Assembly: GCF_026898155.1 (NCBI RefSeq)
Contig: NZ_CP114029.1
Span: 937,501-1,001,500 of the forward strand
Direction of reading: 5' to 3'
Source of the DNA: Jiella pelagia
GTDB lineage: Bacteria > Pseudomonadota > Alphaproteobacteria > Rhizobiales > Rhizobiaceae
DNA: 64,000 nucleotides
Shown: positions 27,963 through 37,115 of the stretch, piece after piece
Numbering within the stretch: the first letter of the stretch is position 1
Layout of the letters: the number at the start of each line of letters is the position of its first letter
Made by a program: the position numbers and the translations under genes
The notes under the pieces: model-generated
Told to the model about the DNA's origin: nothing
Seen by the model: the letters and a program-made list of their open reading frames with translations, nothing else
The model's database searches: none

Positions 27963-29245
27963 TGCTCGCGCTCGCAATCTTCCTCCTCGCTCTCGTTCTG
28001 CTCGGCCTCGGCTTCGAGATGTTTCTCGTGCTCGGCCTCCCCGGCCTCGCGATCAAGAGCGGATATTTTGGCGCCCTGCCCGACATCGTCGTCGGCCAGA
28101 AGATCGTCGCCGGCATCAACCAGTCGACGCTGCTCGCCATTCCGTTCTTCATCTTCGCCGCCGAACTGATGGCGAGCGGGCGCATCGCCCGTGACCTCAC
28201 CAGCCTCGTCAAGGCCTTCCTCGGCCATCGCGCCGGCGGCATCGGCTACACCACCATCGCCGGCTGCGCCGCCTTCGGCGCCGTCTCCGGCTCGGCCCCC
28301 GCCACCGTCGCAGCGCTCGGCCGGATCATGTATCCGGAACTGATCAAGGCCGGCTACCGCGAGCGCTTCGCCCTCGGCCTGATCGTCTCGTCGGCAGAGA
28401 CCGCCCTCCTCATCCCGCCCTCGATCACCCTGATCATCTATGGCTGGCTGACCGGCACCTCGATCGCCGGGCTGTTCGCCGGCGGCCTCGTCATCGGTAT
28501 CTTCCTGGCGCTGGCCTTCGCTCTCTACGTCTTCATCGACAGCGTTCTGAGCGGTCGCAAGAGCCTGCCGGCGATGCCCTGGGGCGACCGTGTCACGGTG
28601 ATCAAGGCGGCAGGATGGGCGCTCGGCCTTCCCGCCATCATTCTCGGCGGCATCTATGGTGGCATCTTCACGCCGACCGAGGCGGCGGCGGTCAGCGTCG
28701 TCTATGCGGTGCTCGTCGAAACCGTGATCTACCGCGAACTCGGTCTGCGCGACCTCTTCCGGGTCGCCGGCCAGGCGGCGATCACCAATTCGGTGATCTT
28801 CATCCTCCTCGGCATGGGCAGCCTCGTCTCCTACTTCATCACCCTTGGCCAGTTCCCTGCGCTGGTGATCGACTTCATGCAAACGATCGGCGCCAACTGG
28901 CTGGCCTTCCTTCTGATCGTCAACGTCCTGTTCCTCCTCGCCGGGATGTTCATCGACCCGAATTCGGCCCTGCTCCTCCTGGTGCCGGCGCTCTATCCGG
29001 TCGCCATGACCTTCGGCATCGATCCCATCCATTTCGGCCTGATCGTCTGCCTCAACATCTGCATCGGCATGATCACGCCGCCCTTCGGGCTCGACATCTT
29101 CGTCGCCTCCTCGACCCTCGACAAGCCGGTCGTGACGATCATCGCCGGCGTCTGGCCCTTCGTCCTGATCAACATCGCGACGCTCCTCGTCGTCACCTAC
29201 GTGCCGCAGCTGTCGACCTTCCTGCCGAAACTGATCCTGGGCTGA
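27962..29245 (+). CDS. dctM: TRAP transporter large permease DctM
   Basis: A 427-residue membrane protein with about twelve helices. MLALAIFLLALVLLGLGFEM starts the protein; AIPFFIFAAELMASGRIARD, AFGAVSGSAPATVAALGRIM and MITPPFGLDIFVASS are DctM signatures (two scoop-like hairpins that bind Na+ and substrate). It drives sodium-coupled uptake of the ligand delivered by DctP. The ATG shares its A with the dctQ stop; pyrK starts ten bases after its stop. Confidence 0.92.
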   Translation: MLALAIFLLALVLLGLGFEMFLVLGLPGLAIKSGYFGALPDIVVGQKIVAGINQSTLLAIPFFIFAAELMASGRIARDLTSLVKAFLGHRAGGIGYTTIAGCAAFGAVSGSAPATVAALGRIMYPELIKAGYRERFALGLIVSSAETALLIPPSITLIIYGWLTGTSIAGLFAGGLVIGIFLALAFALYVFIDSVLSGRKSLPAMPWGDRVTVIKAAGWALGLPAIILGGIYGGIFTPTEAAAVSVVYAVLVETVIYRELGLRDLFRVAGQAAITNSVIFILLGMGSLVSYFITLGQFPALVIDFMQTIGANWLAFLLIVNVLFLLAGMFIDPNSALLLLVPALYPVAMTFGIDPIHFGLIVCLNICIGMITPPFGLDIFVASSTLDKPVVTIIAGVWPFVLINIATLLVVTYVPQLSTFLPKLILG

Positions 29246-29255
29246 GGAAAAACCG

Positions 29256-30101
29256 ATGCAAGCGACGACCCTTCCCTTGCCTTCCCAGACACCTCTGGCG
29301 CGCCCGCGCGCCGGCGAATTCGACGCCCGGATCGTCTCCAACGAGCCGGTCAACGCCGAGTACCGGCTGATGACGGTCGCAGTCCCGGATGGGGCCGCCG
29401 AAGCGCGGCCCGGGCAGTTCTTCCAGATCCTCTGCCCCCACAGCGGCGCGCTGCAGCCGTTCTTCCGTCGGCCGATGAGCATCTATCGGATCGATCCGGC
29501 CGCCGGGCAGCTGTCCTTCCTCTACAAGGTGACCGGCACCGGCACCCGCACCATGGCGGAGCTTGAAGCCGGGGACACGATCAACCTCTTCGGTCCGCTC
29601 GGCAACGGCTTCACCCTGCCCGAGAACGGCGCGCCGATCGTCCTCCTCGGCCGCGGCGTCGGCCTCGCCACCATGGCGCCGCTGGTGCCCTTCGCCCGCA
29701 AGGCCGGCCACGCCGTCACCGCCATCCTCAGCGCCCGCACGCCGGAGCTGGTGATGTCCGAGGCGGAGTTCGTCGGCGCCGGGGCGAGCGTCCTCGCCGT
29801 CACCGATTCTGAGGGGACTTCGGCAGTCGAGAACGTCGAGGACATGCTGCACGCGCTGCACGCCGAAGGCCGCCTCGGCGCCCTCTATGTCTGCGGCTCC
29901 AACCGGCTGATGCTGGCGGCGCAGCGGGTCGCCCGCCGCCTCGGCCTGTTCGGCGAGGCGGCGCTGGAGCAGCAGATGGCCTGCGGCGTCGGCATGTGCT
30001 TCTGCTGCGTCAGGCCGTTCCGCCAGGGCGACGAGATCGTCCATCGCCGGGTCTGCAGCGAAGGTCCGGTCTTCCCGCTCCTGGAGGCACTCGAATGGTA
30101 G
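29256..30101 (+). CDS. pyrK: Dihydroorotate dehydrogenase B electron-transfer subunit PyrK-like
   Basis: A 281-residue flavin/iron-sulfur reductase. FFRRPMSIYRI binds FAD, LLGRGVGLATMAPLVPFA is the NAD site and CGVGMCFCCV with VCSEG near the end holds the four Cys of the [2Fe-2S] cluster, as in PyrK. With PyrD it links dihydroorotate/orotate to NAD(H). The last bases overlap pyrD (ATGGTAG), so the two subunits are made together. B-type enzymes are less usual in proteobacteria, and its place right after a TRAP importer is notable. Confidence 0.87.
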   Translation: MQATTLPLPSQTPLARPRAGEFDARIVSNEPVNAEYRLMTVAVPDGAAEARPGQFFQILCPHSGALQPFFRRPMSIYRIDPAAGQLSFLYKVTGTGTRTMAELEAGDTINLFGPLGNGFTLPENGAPIVLLGRGVGLATMAPLVPFARKAGHAVTAILSARTPELVMSEAEFVGAGASVLAVTDSEGTSAVENVEDMLHALHAEGRLGALYVCGSNRLMLAAQRVARRLGLFGEAALEQQMACGVGMCFCCVRPFRQGDEIVHRRVCSEGPVFPLLEALEW

Positions 30102-31036
30102 ACCTGTCGGTCGACTGCGGCGGGATCCGTCTTGCCAATCCGGTGATGCCGGCCTCCGGCACCTTCGCGTCCGAGCTTGCCGACATCATCGAGCTCCAGC
30201 GCCTCGGTGCCTTCGTCACCAAGACCGTCACGCCGGGCAAGCGCCAGGGCAACCCGACGCCGCGCGTCTCCGAGGTTCCCGGCGGCATGCTGAACTCGAT
30301 CGGCATCCCGTCGAAGGGCGTCGATGCCTTCATCGCCGAGACGATTCCACTCTACGCCGGCTTCGATGTCCCCCTCGTCGTCTCGATCTCCGCCGACACG
30401 CCGGACGGCTTCGCCGACATCTGCCGGCGCGTCAGCGTTTCCGGTGTCGCCGCGGTCGAGGTCAACATCTCCTGCCCCAACATCGAGGATGACGGACGGG
30501 CCTTCGCCATGCGGCCGGAAACCACCCTCGCCGTCATGCGCAAGCTGCGCCAGGCGACCGACCTGCCGCTCTGGGCAAAGCTGACGCCCAATACCGGCGA
30601 GATTCCCGCCGTGGCGCAGGCGGCAGAGGAAGGCGGCGCCGACGCGCTGGTCGTCGCCAACACCATCCTTGCCATGAGCGTCGACATCCGCACCCGCCGG
30701 GCCAGCCTCGGCCGGGTGATGGGCGGGCTGTCCGGCCCGGCGATCAAGCCGATCATCCTGCGCATGGCCTATCAATGCGTGCGCGCCGTCCAGATACCGG
30801 TGATCGGCTGCGGCGGCATCATGACCGCCGCGGACGCGCTCGAATATCTGATCGTCGGCTGCCGGGCCGTGCAGGTCGGCACCGCCACCTTCGTCCATCC
30901 GGGCGCGATGCTCACCGTCATCGACGGGCTGGAGGACTATTGCCGGCAGAACGGGATCGCGCGCATCGCCGATCTCACCGGGACGCTGAGCGCCGAGGCC
31001 CACGACGCCTCGCTGGAATGGGAAGCCATCGCGTGA
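30095..31036 (+). CDS. pyrD: Dihydroorotate dehydrogenase, class 1B catalytic subunit
   Basis: A 313-residue TIM-barrel flavoprotein: NPVMPASGTFASELADI, GAFVTKTVTPGKRQGNP (FMN Lys), VEVNISCPNIEDDG and PVIGCGGIMTAADALEYL (FMN phosphate). Class 1B enzymes use a Cys base and work with PyrK and NAD+. In anaerobes such as Clostridium oroticum the B-type enzyme runs backwards in orotate breakdown. It overlaps pyrK and, through GTGA, the following amidohydrolase gene. An intact GAGCTC is present at 30191. Confidence 0.9.
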   Translation: MVDLSVDCGGIRLANPVMPASGTFASELADIIELQRLGAFVTKTVTPGKRQGNPTPRVSEVPGGMLNSIGIPSKGVDAFIAETIPLYAGFDVPLVVSISADTPDGFADICRRVSVSGVAAVEVNISCPNIEDDGRAFAMRPETTLAVMRKLRQATDLPLWAKLTPNTGEIPAVAQAAEEGGADALVVANTILAMSVDIRTRRASLGRVMGGLSGPAIKPIILRMAYQCVRAVQIPVIGCGGIMTAADALEYLIVGCRAVQVGTATFVHPGAMLTVIDGLEDYCRQNGIARIADLTGTLSAEAHDASLEWEAIA

Positions 31037-32343
31037 GCCTCTCGACCCCCATCGCCGAGGGCGCCAGGCCCATCGACACCGCCGACCTGCCCGACCTCGC
31101 CGGGCTGGCCGAAAAGATCTTCGCCGACGTCGCCGCGCTGTCGCCGGATGTCCTCGGCGTGTCGCGCCCGGCCTACAGTTCGATCGAATCGCAGACCCTT
31201 GCCTATCTGGAGACGGTCGCCGAAGAGTTCGGCCTGCAGAGCTGGCGCGATGCCGGCGACAATCTCGTCATCGCCGCGCCCGACGATGCCTCGCCCGAGG
31301 CGCCCTGCGGCTATTTCGGCTCGCATGTCGATTCTGTGCCCCAGGGCGGCAATTTCGACGGGCTCGCCGGCGTCGTCGCGGCGCTCCTGACGCTGATCGC
31401 GCTGGTGCGCGAGGGCGCGCCGATGCGCGTGCCGCTGCGTGTCCTCGCCTTGCGCGGCGAGGAGAGCGCCTGGTTCGGCAACGCCTATATGGGCTCCCAG
31501 GCGCTGTTCGGCCGGCTCGGCGAAAAGGCCCTGTCGACCCGCCGCCGCGACGGCCGGGGAACGCTCGCCGAGGCCATGCGCGAGACCGGCATCGCCATGG
31601 CGAGGATCGAGGCGGGCGAGCCGCTCGTCGACACTCAGAAGATCCGCTTCTTCCTCGAACTCCACATCGAGCAGGGCCCCGTCCTCGTCGAACGGAAATG
31701 GCCCGTCGCAGCGGTCACCGGCATCCGCGGCAATGTCCGCCACCAGGCCGTCCAGTGCATCGGCCAGGCCGGGCATTCGGGCGCGGTGCCGCGCTGGCTG
31801 AGGCGCGACGCGGTGTTCGCGACGTCCGAACTGATCATGCGCATGGACGACCACTGGGCGACGATCCAGCAGCATGGCGGCGACCTCGTCCTGACCGCCG
31901 GCATCTTCCAGACCGATCCCGCCCGTCACGCCATGTCGCGCATCCCGGGGGAATGCACCTTCAGCTTCGAAGCCCGCAGCCAGGACAGCGGCACCCTGCG
32001 CGCCTTCGAGGAACTCTTGAAGTCCGAATGCCGGATCATCGAGCGCGAGCGCCGCGTGAAGTTCGTCTTCGACGAGGCGGTGCGCGCCGAGCCGGCCGAA
32101 CTCGACCCGGCCATGGTCGAGGCCATTCTCGCGGCCTGCGCGGCGGAAGGCCTGCCGGCCGAGGCGATCCCCAGCGGGGCCGGCCACGACGCCGCGATCT
32201 TCGCGCAGGCGGGCGTGCCGACCGGCATGCTCTTCGTGCGCAATCGCAACGGCTCGCACAATCCCGACGAACAGATGGAGGTGGACGATCTCATCGCCGC
32301 CGTCGGGGTGATGCGGCGTGTTGCGCGGGACCTGACGCAATGA
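31033..32343 (+). CDS. M20-family N-carbamoyl amino-acid amidohydrolase (ureidosuccinase-like candidate)
   Basis: A 436-residue di-metal hydrolase of the hydantoinase/carbamoylase M20 group. Metal residues: GSHVDSVPQGGNFDG (His, Asp), LRGEESAWFG (Glu-Glu), FFLELHIEQGP (His) and NRNGSHNPDEQM (His). Such enzymes cut N-carbamoyl amino acids, allantoate or beta-ureidopropionate. Directly behind pyrK-pyrD, N-carbamoyl-L-aspartate is an attractive substrate (inference). Translation starts at the GTG in GCGTGAGC that also ends pyrD. A GAGCCTC lies at 31035-31041 but the frame is intact with this start. Confidence 0.82.
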   Translation: MSLSTPIAEGARPIDTADLPDLAGLAEKIFADVAALSPDVLGVSRPAYSSIESQTLAYLETVAEEFGLQSWRDAGDNLVIAAPDDASPEAPCGYFGSHVDSVPQGGNFDGLAGVVAALLTLIALVREGAPMRVPLRVLALRGEESAWFGNAYMGSQALFGRLGEKALSTRRRDGRGTLAEAMRETGIAMARIEAGEPLVDTQKIRFFLELHIEQGPVLVERKWPVAAVTGIRGNVRHQAVQCIGQAGHSGAVPRWLRRDAVFATSELIMRMDDHWATIQQHGGDLVLTAGIFQTDPARHAMSRIPGECTFSFEARSQDSGTLRAFEELLKSECRIIERERRVKFVFDEAVRAEPAELDPAMVEAILAACAAEGLPAEAIPSGAGHDAAIFAQAGVPTGMLFVRNRNGSHNPDEQMEVDDLIAAVGVMRRVARDLTQ

Positions 32344-32599
32344 GCGGGCGGCTGGCAATTGCGTCGAAGTCTGCATCCGCCCACTTCAAAGGCGGTGAAG
32401 TCGGCCATGCGGCCTCAGCGGATCACAACGATCGCCGCCGCCGCCGCTTTTACCCCGCTCCCTCACAGGAAACCGCCCTCCGTCATATTGAAGCCTGCGG
32501 CACCGAGCGGGTAAGGGTGGTCCGGCCTGATGCGGATCTGTCGGTGGGAGACTGGCGCTCGCTCGACAGGCCTCACTCCGTCCAGGAAAGGCACCCGGT

Positions 32600-33292
32600 T
32601 TGACGAGCTTCACCGACAAGACCCTCATCGCGGAAATGACCGCCAAGATGCTCCTTGAGGTCAAGGCGGTGCATTTTCGCGCCGACGAACCCTTCCGCTT
32701 CACCTCCGGCTGGGCGAGCCCGGTCTATATCGACTGCCGCAAGCTGATCTCCTATCCGCGGGTGCGCAACACGCTGATGGACTTCGCCTCCTCGGTGATC
32801 CTGCGCGACATCGGCTTTGAGTCGCTCGACGCCATCGCCGGCGGCGAGACCGCCGGCATCCCCTTCGCTGCCTGGATCGCCGACCGGCTGTCGATGCCGA
32901 TGCAATACGTCCGCAAGAAGCCGAAGGGCTTCGGCCGCGACGCGCAGATCGAGGGCGACTACCGCGAAGGCTCGCGCATCGTGCTGGTCGAGGACCTGTC
33001 GACCGACGGCCGCAGCAAGATCCGCTTCTGCGAGGCGCTGCGCAAGGCCGGGCTGACGGTGGAGCACACCTTCGTCATCTTCCACTACGACATCTTCCCC
33101 GAGACCAAGCAGACCCTGAAGGACAACGGCATCAAGATGCACGCCCTCGCCACCTGGTGGGACGTCCTGAAGGTGGCGCGCGACCAGGGCTACTTCGACG
33201 AGGCGGTGCTTCAGGAAGTCGAGGCCTTCCTGAACGATCCGATGAGCTGGTCGGCCGCCCATGGCGGCGCCAGCTCCTATCCCAAGGACTAG
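32600..33292 (+). CDS. pyrE: Orotate phosphoribosyltransferase
   Basis: A 230-residue PRPP-dependent transferase of the long alphaproteobacterial type. [35 protein letters not shown] and the PRPP motif [15 protein letters not shown] are diagnostic. It converts orotate to OMP. The start is a TTG at 32600 behind AGGAAAGG; the ATG at 32636 is an alternative that would cut 12 residues. It lies 256 bases after the amidohydrolase gene, in a gap where I see no gene, so it may have its own promoter. Confidence 0.88.
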   Translation: MTSFTDKTLIAEMTAKMLLEVKAVHFRADEPFRFTSGWASPVYIDCRKLISYPRVRNTLMDFASSVILRDIGFESLDAIAGGETAGIPFAAWIADRLSMPMQYVRKKPKGFGRDAQIEGDYREGSRIVLVEDLSTDGRSKIRFCEALRKAGLTVEHTFVIFHYDIFPETKQTLKDNGIKMHALATWWDVLKVARDQGYFDEAVLQEVEAFLNDPMSWSAAHGGASSYPKD

Positions 33293-33304
33293 GAGCAGCA
33301 ATTC

Positions 33305-33619
33305 ATGTTGAGCGACGTCAAGCGCATCATCTCCGAGGGCCATCTCGGCGTCGGGACCTATGACGAATTCGCCCAGGCCTGCCTCCAGAAGGCCGCCAAG
33401 GGCGAGGAGGACACCGCGGCGCTCTTCGTGCTGGCCAAGATCGTCCAGCCCTTCAGCGAATACTATTTCGATCAGGCGCTGAGCGAAGCCACCTCCGCAG
33501 CCTTCCGCCAGGAGATCCTCGAGACGATCGACGCCTACGAAGCGGCCGGCAGCCTTGCCGACAAGAACGCCGTGCTTGCCCGGGCCATCCAGAAGGGCCT
33601 CGCCAGCGCGGACAGCTAG
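33305..33619 (+). CDS. Small protein of unknown function downstream of pyrE
   Basis: A 104-residue, slightly acidic, mainly helical protein (SDVKRIISEGHLGVGTYDEF, IVQPFSEYYFDQALSEATSA). It follows pyrE after 12 bases with AGGAGCA as ribosome-binding site and is almost certainly in the same transcript. No signal peptide, membrane helix or known motif. It faces the next gene tail to tail, four bases away. Confidence 0.75.
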   Translation: MLSDVKRIISEGHLGVGTYDEFAQACLQKAAKGEEDTAALFVLAKIVQPFSEYYFDQALSEATSAAFRQEILETIDAYEAAGSLADKNAVLARAIQKGLASADS

Positions 33620-33623
33620 AAGC

Positions 33624-34367
33624 TCACCCGGCGGCCTCGGCAGGGCTCCTCGGGGCCGGCGTCGAGGCACCGTTCAAGGGTGGCAGCATCTCGCCGGCGC
33701 CAAGGCAGAGTTCGTGCCGATAGATGGCGATGCGCTCGGCCTCGAACCGGGCCCCAGTCCGGGCGGCCATCATGCCGGCAAAGCCGGCGACGATGTCGGC
33801 GAGCGGGTTCGCGTCGGTGCCTTCCACCAGGAGAAAGCCCGCCGGAAGGCCCGACGCCTCACGGCGCAGGCCGTGTTCGGCGGTCTTCTCGCGGCTTCCG
33901 GCGGCATCGCAGCGAAGAAGATGCAGGCCGACGAGGCCCGGCGCCTCTGCGAACAACACTTCGGCCGCCCCCTCCACGGCGCCGGAAAGCGCCATGCCGG
34001 GGGCCGGCAGATCGGGTAGCGCTGCCGTTGCGAGGTAACCGCCGATCCCTGCCCCCAGACTGAACTCGACCCGGCACAAGGCACGCGAGGCGTTGCGGAA
34101 CTGCGGCATGACGCGCCGTGTCCATGGCGTCGGGTCGTCCAGCCGGGCACGATAGTCGCCGCCGAAAAATGCCGGGCCGTCGACTTCGTAGAGCGTGAAG
34201 AACTCCGGACCGCCCGAGACCGCCCGCCCGCGCCGACCGCGGCGAAAGCCGGCGACCGAGACCCGCTCGGGGATGTGCTCGCGGTTGTGCCAGGCGAGGA
34301 AATCGGCCCGTGCCTCCGGCGTGACGTCGTTCCAGATGACGACCGCCGCCGTGCCCGAAAGTGCCAT
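33624..34367 (-). CDS. Hypothetical protein with EthD-like dimeric alpha-beta barrel
   Basis: A 247-residue protein. The opening AVVIWNDVTPEARADFLAWH followed by NREHIPERVSVAGFRRGRR has the pattern of EthD/stress-responsive alpha-beta barrel domains (W-H-N-x-E-H). A second weaker repeat starts near EVLFAEAPGLVGLHLL. I chose the ATG at 34367 since the domain starts there; an in-frame start at 34427 adds an Arg-rich leader. It follows the rpiR gene after 63 bases and may be in the same operon. Function unknown. Confidence 0.6.
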   Translation of the reverse strand: MALSGTAAVVIWNDVTPEARADFLAWHNREHIPERVSVAGFRRGRRGRAVSGGPEFFTLYEVDGPAFFGGDYRARLDDPTPWTRRVMPQFRNASRALCRVEFSLGAGIGGYLATAALPDLPAPGMALSGAVEGAAEVLFAEAPGLVGLHLLRCDAAGSREKTAEHGLRREASGLPAGFLLVEGTDANPLADIVAGFAGMMAARTGARFEAERIAIYRHELCLGAGEMLPPLNGASTPAPRSPAEAAG

Positions 34368-34430
34368 TCGATCCCAACCTCTCTCCGCCCGTTGCCGTCC
34401 CACGAGGCACGGGCGCCCATCACTCAAAGC

Positions 34431-35312
34431 CTAGAACAAACCGTTCTTGCGCACCTGGCTGAGATAGCGCTTCATCCTGACGAGACGCTGGTTCTGCACC
34501 CGGCCGAGACGGCGCGCGACGAGGGTCGAGATGATGTCGACGGCGACGAGGGCGGCGATGCGCGACGTGGTCGGCGTGAACAGATCCGTATTGTCGAGGG
34601 TCTCGATATTGATGAGGATGTCGGCATAGTTCGCCAGCGCCGTGTGCGGGGCGCCGGTGATGGCGATGACCTTGCCCCCCTGCTCGCGCGCCAGCCGCGC
34701 CAATTCGATGATCGACAGGGTGGTTCCGGTGTTCGAGATCGTCACCGCGACGTCGCCGGGGCGCATCATCGAGGCGGCCATCAGCTGCTGGTGGCTGTCC
34801 ATCGTGGCGTGACAGGGAACGCCGAGGAGCGGAAATTTCTGCTGCAGGTCCTGCGCGACGATCGCCGATGCGCCGTAGCCGAAGATCTCGAGGCTGCGGG
34901 CCGTCAGGATCAGCTCCACGGCGGCGTTGATCTGGGTGAGGTCGAGCTTGTGCCGGGCCCAGTCGAGCGAGGTCATGGTGTAGTCGAAGATCTTCGCCGC
35001 CACCTCTTCGGGCGTGTCGTCCTCGATGATCGCCGATTGCGTCGCCGGCGTGCCAAGCGCCAGGCTCTGCGCCAGCCGGATCTTCAAATCCTGAAAGCCT
35101 TCGCATCCGATCGCCGAGCAGAAGCGGATCACCGTCGGCTGGCTGACCTCGGCGATCTCGGCCGTCTCGGCCACGGTGGCATTGAGGATGCGGTGCGGGT
35201 TCTCCAGAAGGGCATCCGCCACCTTGCGATCGGATTTGCGCAAGTCCGGACGGATCAGCCGGATCACCTCGAGCATGTTTCGCGGCAACACCGCATCCGC
35301 TTGATTGTTCAT
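34431..35312 (-). CDS. RpiR/HexR-family transcriptional regulator
   Basis: A 293-residue regulator: N-terminal HTH_6 domain (RPDLRKSDRKVADALLENPH, then SQPTVIRFCSAIGCEGFQDL) and C-terminal SIS sugar-phosphate domain (EIFGYGASAIVAQDLQQKF; DVAVTISNTGTTLSI). HexR proteins of this type bind 2-keto-3-deoxy-6-phosphogluconate, the substrate of the Eda aldolase encoded in the same operon. Two HexR-like palindromes in front of the operon fit autoregulation. Start at 35312 (MNNQADAVL), four bases after the previous gene ends. Confidence 0.87.
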   Translation of the reverse strand: MNNQADAVLPRNMLEVIRLIRPDLRKSDRKVADALLENPHRILNATVAETAEIAEVSQPTVIRFCSAIGCEGFQDLKIRLAQSLALGTPATQSAIIEDDTPEEVAAKIFDYTMTSLDWARHKLDLTQINAAVELILTARSLEIFGYGASAIVAQDLQQKFPLLGVPCHATMDSHQQLMAASMMRPGDVAVTISNTGTTLSIIELARLAREQGGKVIAITGAPHTALANYADILINIETLDNTDLFTPTTSRIAALVAVDIISTLVARRLGRVQNQRLVRMKRYLSQVRKNGLF

Positions 35313-35316
35313 CGTC

Positions 35317-36180
35317 TCAGCCCGCCTGCACTGGACCGAGACCATAGACGCGGTCGATCCGAGCCGCCACCGCATGGGGGAGATCGCACCGCGATGCAAG
35401 CGCCTCCACCGTCTCGCGCGCCACGGTATTGAACGAAAACAGGCCGAAATGGTGGGCGATCATCGCGCCGATCCTGGCAGCGCGGCAAAGCTCCAGCGCC
35501 TCGGACATGTCCATATTGCCGGGGACGCCGTTCGCCGAGCGCTCGCCATCGCGGCCATTCACCGGCAGGAGCGCGAGAGAGGCGTTCAACGCGCGGACTT
35601 CCTCGACCTGCCCGTCGAAGGGCACCGTGTCGCCCGAGTGAAAGATGGTGGCGCCACCGAGCGTGATAGCGAGGCCGAGAAATCGGTGAAAGCCGTGCCC
35701 GTCCCGTTCGAGCGTCTCGTGCGCGGCGCGGGTCGCGGCGATCGACAGGCCCGGCAGTTCGACGCGCTCGCCCGCCTCGATGGCGATCAGGCGCTCCGCC
35801 CCGACGCCGGATCGCTCCAGCGCCACGTCCCGGGCCGAACGGGGGACGACCAGCGAGGCTCCGGGGTTGTTCCGCAACAGCTGCGGCAGCGTGCCGGGAT
35901 CGAGATGGTCGGTGTGGGCGTGCGTCGCCAGGACCGCGATCACATGGGCGATCTCGCCCGGCCCGACCGGCGGGGGCATCATCCGCTCATGGGCAAAGCG
36001 CCTGCCGCGATATTTCTCGGCCAGTGAATTCGACAGATAGGGATCGACCACCACGCGCCGGCCGCCGCCCTCGACGACGAAGCCCGCCTGCCCCAGCCAG
36101 TACAGCCGCACGGCTTCGCCCGGCGGCGCGGCAAGGACCTCGGCAAGCGGCGATTGCAGGGGATGCTCAGCCAGCCGCAT
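35317..36180 (-). CDS. Metallo-beta-lactamase-fold hydrolase (UlaG-like)
   Basis: A 287-residue metal hydrolase. LATHAHTDHLDPG is the HxHxDH motif, FHSGDTVPFDG carries the bridging Asp, and IAHHFGLFSFN a late His. The closest known relative type is UlaG (L-ascorbate-6-phosphate lactonase), so a sugar-phosphate lactonase role is plausible in this operon. The ATG at 36180 (MRLAEHPL) overlaps the end of the previous gene by 14 bases. Confidence 0.78.
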   Translation of the reverse strand: MRLAEHPLQSPLAEVLAAPPGEAVRLYWLGQAGFVVEGGGRRVVVDPYLSNSLAEKYRGRRFAHERMMPPPVGPGEIAHVIAVLATHAHTDHLDPGTLPQLLRNNPGASLVVPRSARDVALERSGVGAERLIAIEAGERVELPGLSIAATRAAHETLERDGHGFHRFLGLAITLGGATIFHSGDTVPFDGQVEEVRALNASLALLPVNGRDGERSANGVPGNMDMSEALELCRAARIGAMIAHHFGLFSFNTVARETVEALASRCDLPHAVAARIDRVYGLGPVQAG

Positions 36181-37111
36181 CGAGGGTCCCGCCCAGACAG
36201 GCCAAGAGATTGTCGACCGCCTGATCCGTGGCGCGCCGGACGCTTTCATCGGTGAGGCCGCCGATATGGCTGGTGGCGATCACTTTCGGATGGGCCGCGA
36301 GCCCGCCCGCAGCCGGCGGTTCCAGGACGAAGACGTCGGTCGCATAGGCGGCGATCCGCCCCGCGTCGAGCGCGGCGACGAGCGCGGCCTCGTCGATCAG
36401 GCCGGCGCGTGCGGTGTTGACGAGGATCGCGCCCTTGCGCATGCGGGCGAGCGCCGCGGCGTCGATGAGCGGCGAGCCATCGGCCGTCGCCGGGCAGTGC
36501 AGCGTGATGATGTCCGAGCGCTCCAAAAGCTCCGGCAGATCGACATATCGCACCCGCCCGGCCAGCCGGCCGAGATCGGGGCGACAGGGATCGACTGCCA
36601 GAACATCGGCCCCGAACTCGGCGAAGATGCCGGCTACCTTGCGGCCGATGGCGCCAGCGCCGAGAACGCCGACCACAGCGCCTTCGATCTCGCGCCCCTT
36701 CGGGCGCGGCCAGCCGCCGTCACGCACGCCGTGACAGACCTCCGGCAGATGGCGGCAGGCAGCGACCGTGAGGCCGACGGCGAGTTCGGCGACGCCCGTC
36801 GCATTGGCGGCCATCGCCCTGGCAATCTTGATGCCGCGCTTTTCCAGCACCGCCATCGGCAGGTTGTCGACGCCCGAACCGTTGCGGCTGATGACGCTCA
36901 GCCGGTTGGCGGCGGCGATCACGGCGGGCGAGACCGGCTCCACCCCGGCCAGCCAACCGTCCACCTCCGGCACGAGTTCAAGAAGTTCGGCCTCGCCCGG
37001 CATTTCGCCCGGTGTCGAGAAGATCAGATCGTGCCCCGCCTCGCGCAGGCGACCCAGCTCCGGCGGCGGCGACGCGGTGAGCGAACGCGGCGTGATGAGG
37101 ACCCGTCCCAT
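36167..37111 (-). CDS. D-isomer-specific 2-hydroxyacid dehydrogenase
   Basis: A 314-residue NAD(P)-dependent dehydrogenase. Rossmann motif VGVLGAGAIGRKVAGIFAEF, the catalytic Arg region NTARAGLIDEAALVAAL and His in ATSHIGGLTDESV. GSGVDNLP binds the carboxylate. Relatives act on 3-phosphoglycerate, glycerate or hydroxypyruvate; in this operon a sugar-acid intermediate is likely. It starts four bases after the shikimate-dehydrogenase-like gene. Confidence 0.85.
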   Translation of the reverse strand: MGRVLITPRSLTASPPPELGRLREAGHDLIFSTPGEMPGEAELLELVPEVDGWLAGVEPVSPAVIAAANRLSVISRNGSGVDNLPMAVLEKRGIKIARAMAANATGVAELAVGLTVAACRHLPEVCHGVRDGGWPRPKGREIEGAVVGVLGAGAIGRKVAGIFAEFGADVLAVDPCRPDLGRLAGRVRYVDLPELLERSDIITLHCPATADGSPLIDAAALARMRKGAILVNTARAGLIDEAALVAALDAGRIAAYATDVFVLEPPAAGGLAAHPKVIATSHIGGLTDESVRRATDQAVDNLLACLGGTLDAAG

Positions 37112-37115
37112 TGCC

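Noticed and set aside
27896-29482. A 528-codon open frame antisense to dctM
   Set aside because: Low-complexity acidic/Arg translation mirrored from the hydrophobic codons of the TRAP permease; no motif and no start context.
31035-31041. GAGCCTC at the start of the M20 gene as a thirteenth insertion
   Set aside because: The GTG start is in frame with the gene and no N-terminal part is visibly lost; cannot be decided without homologues.
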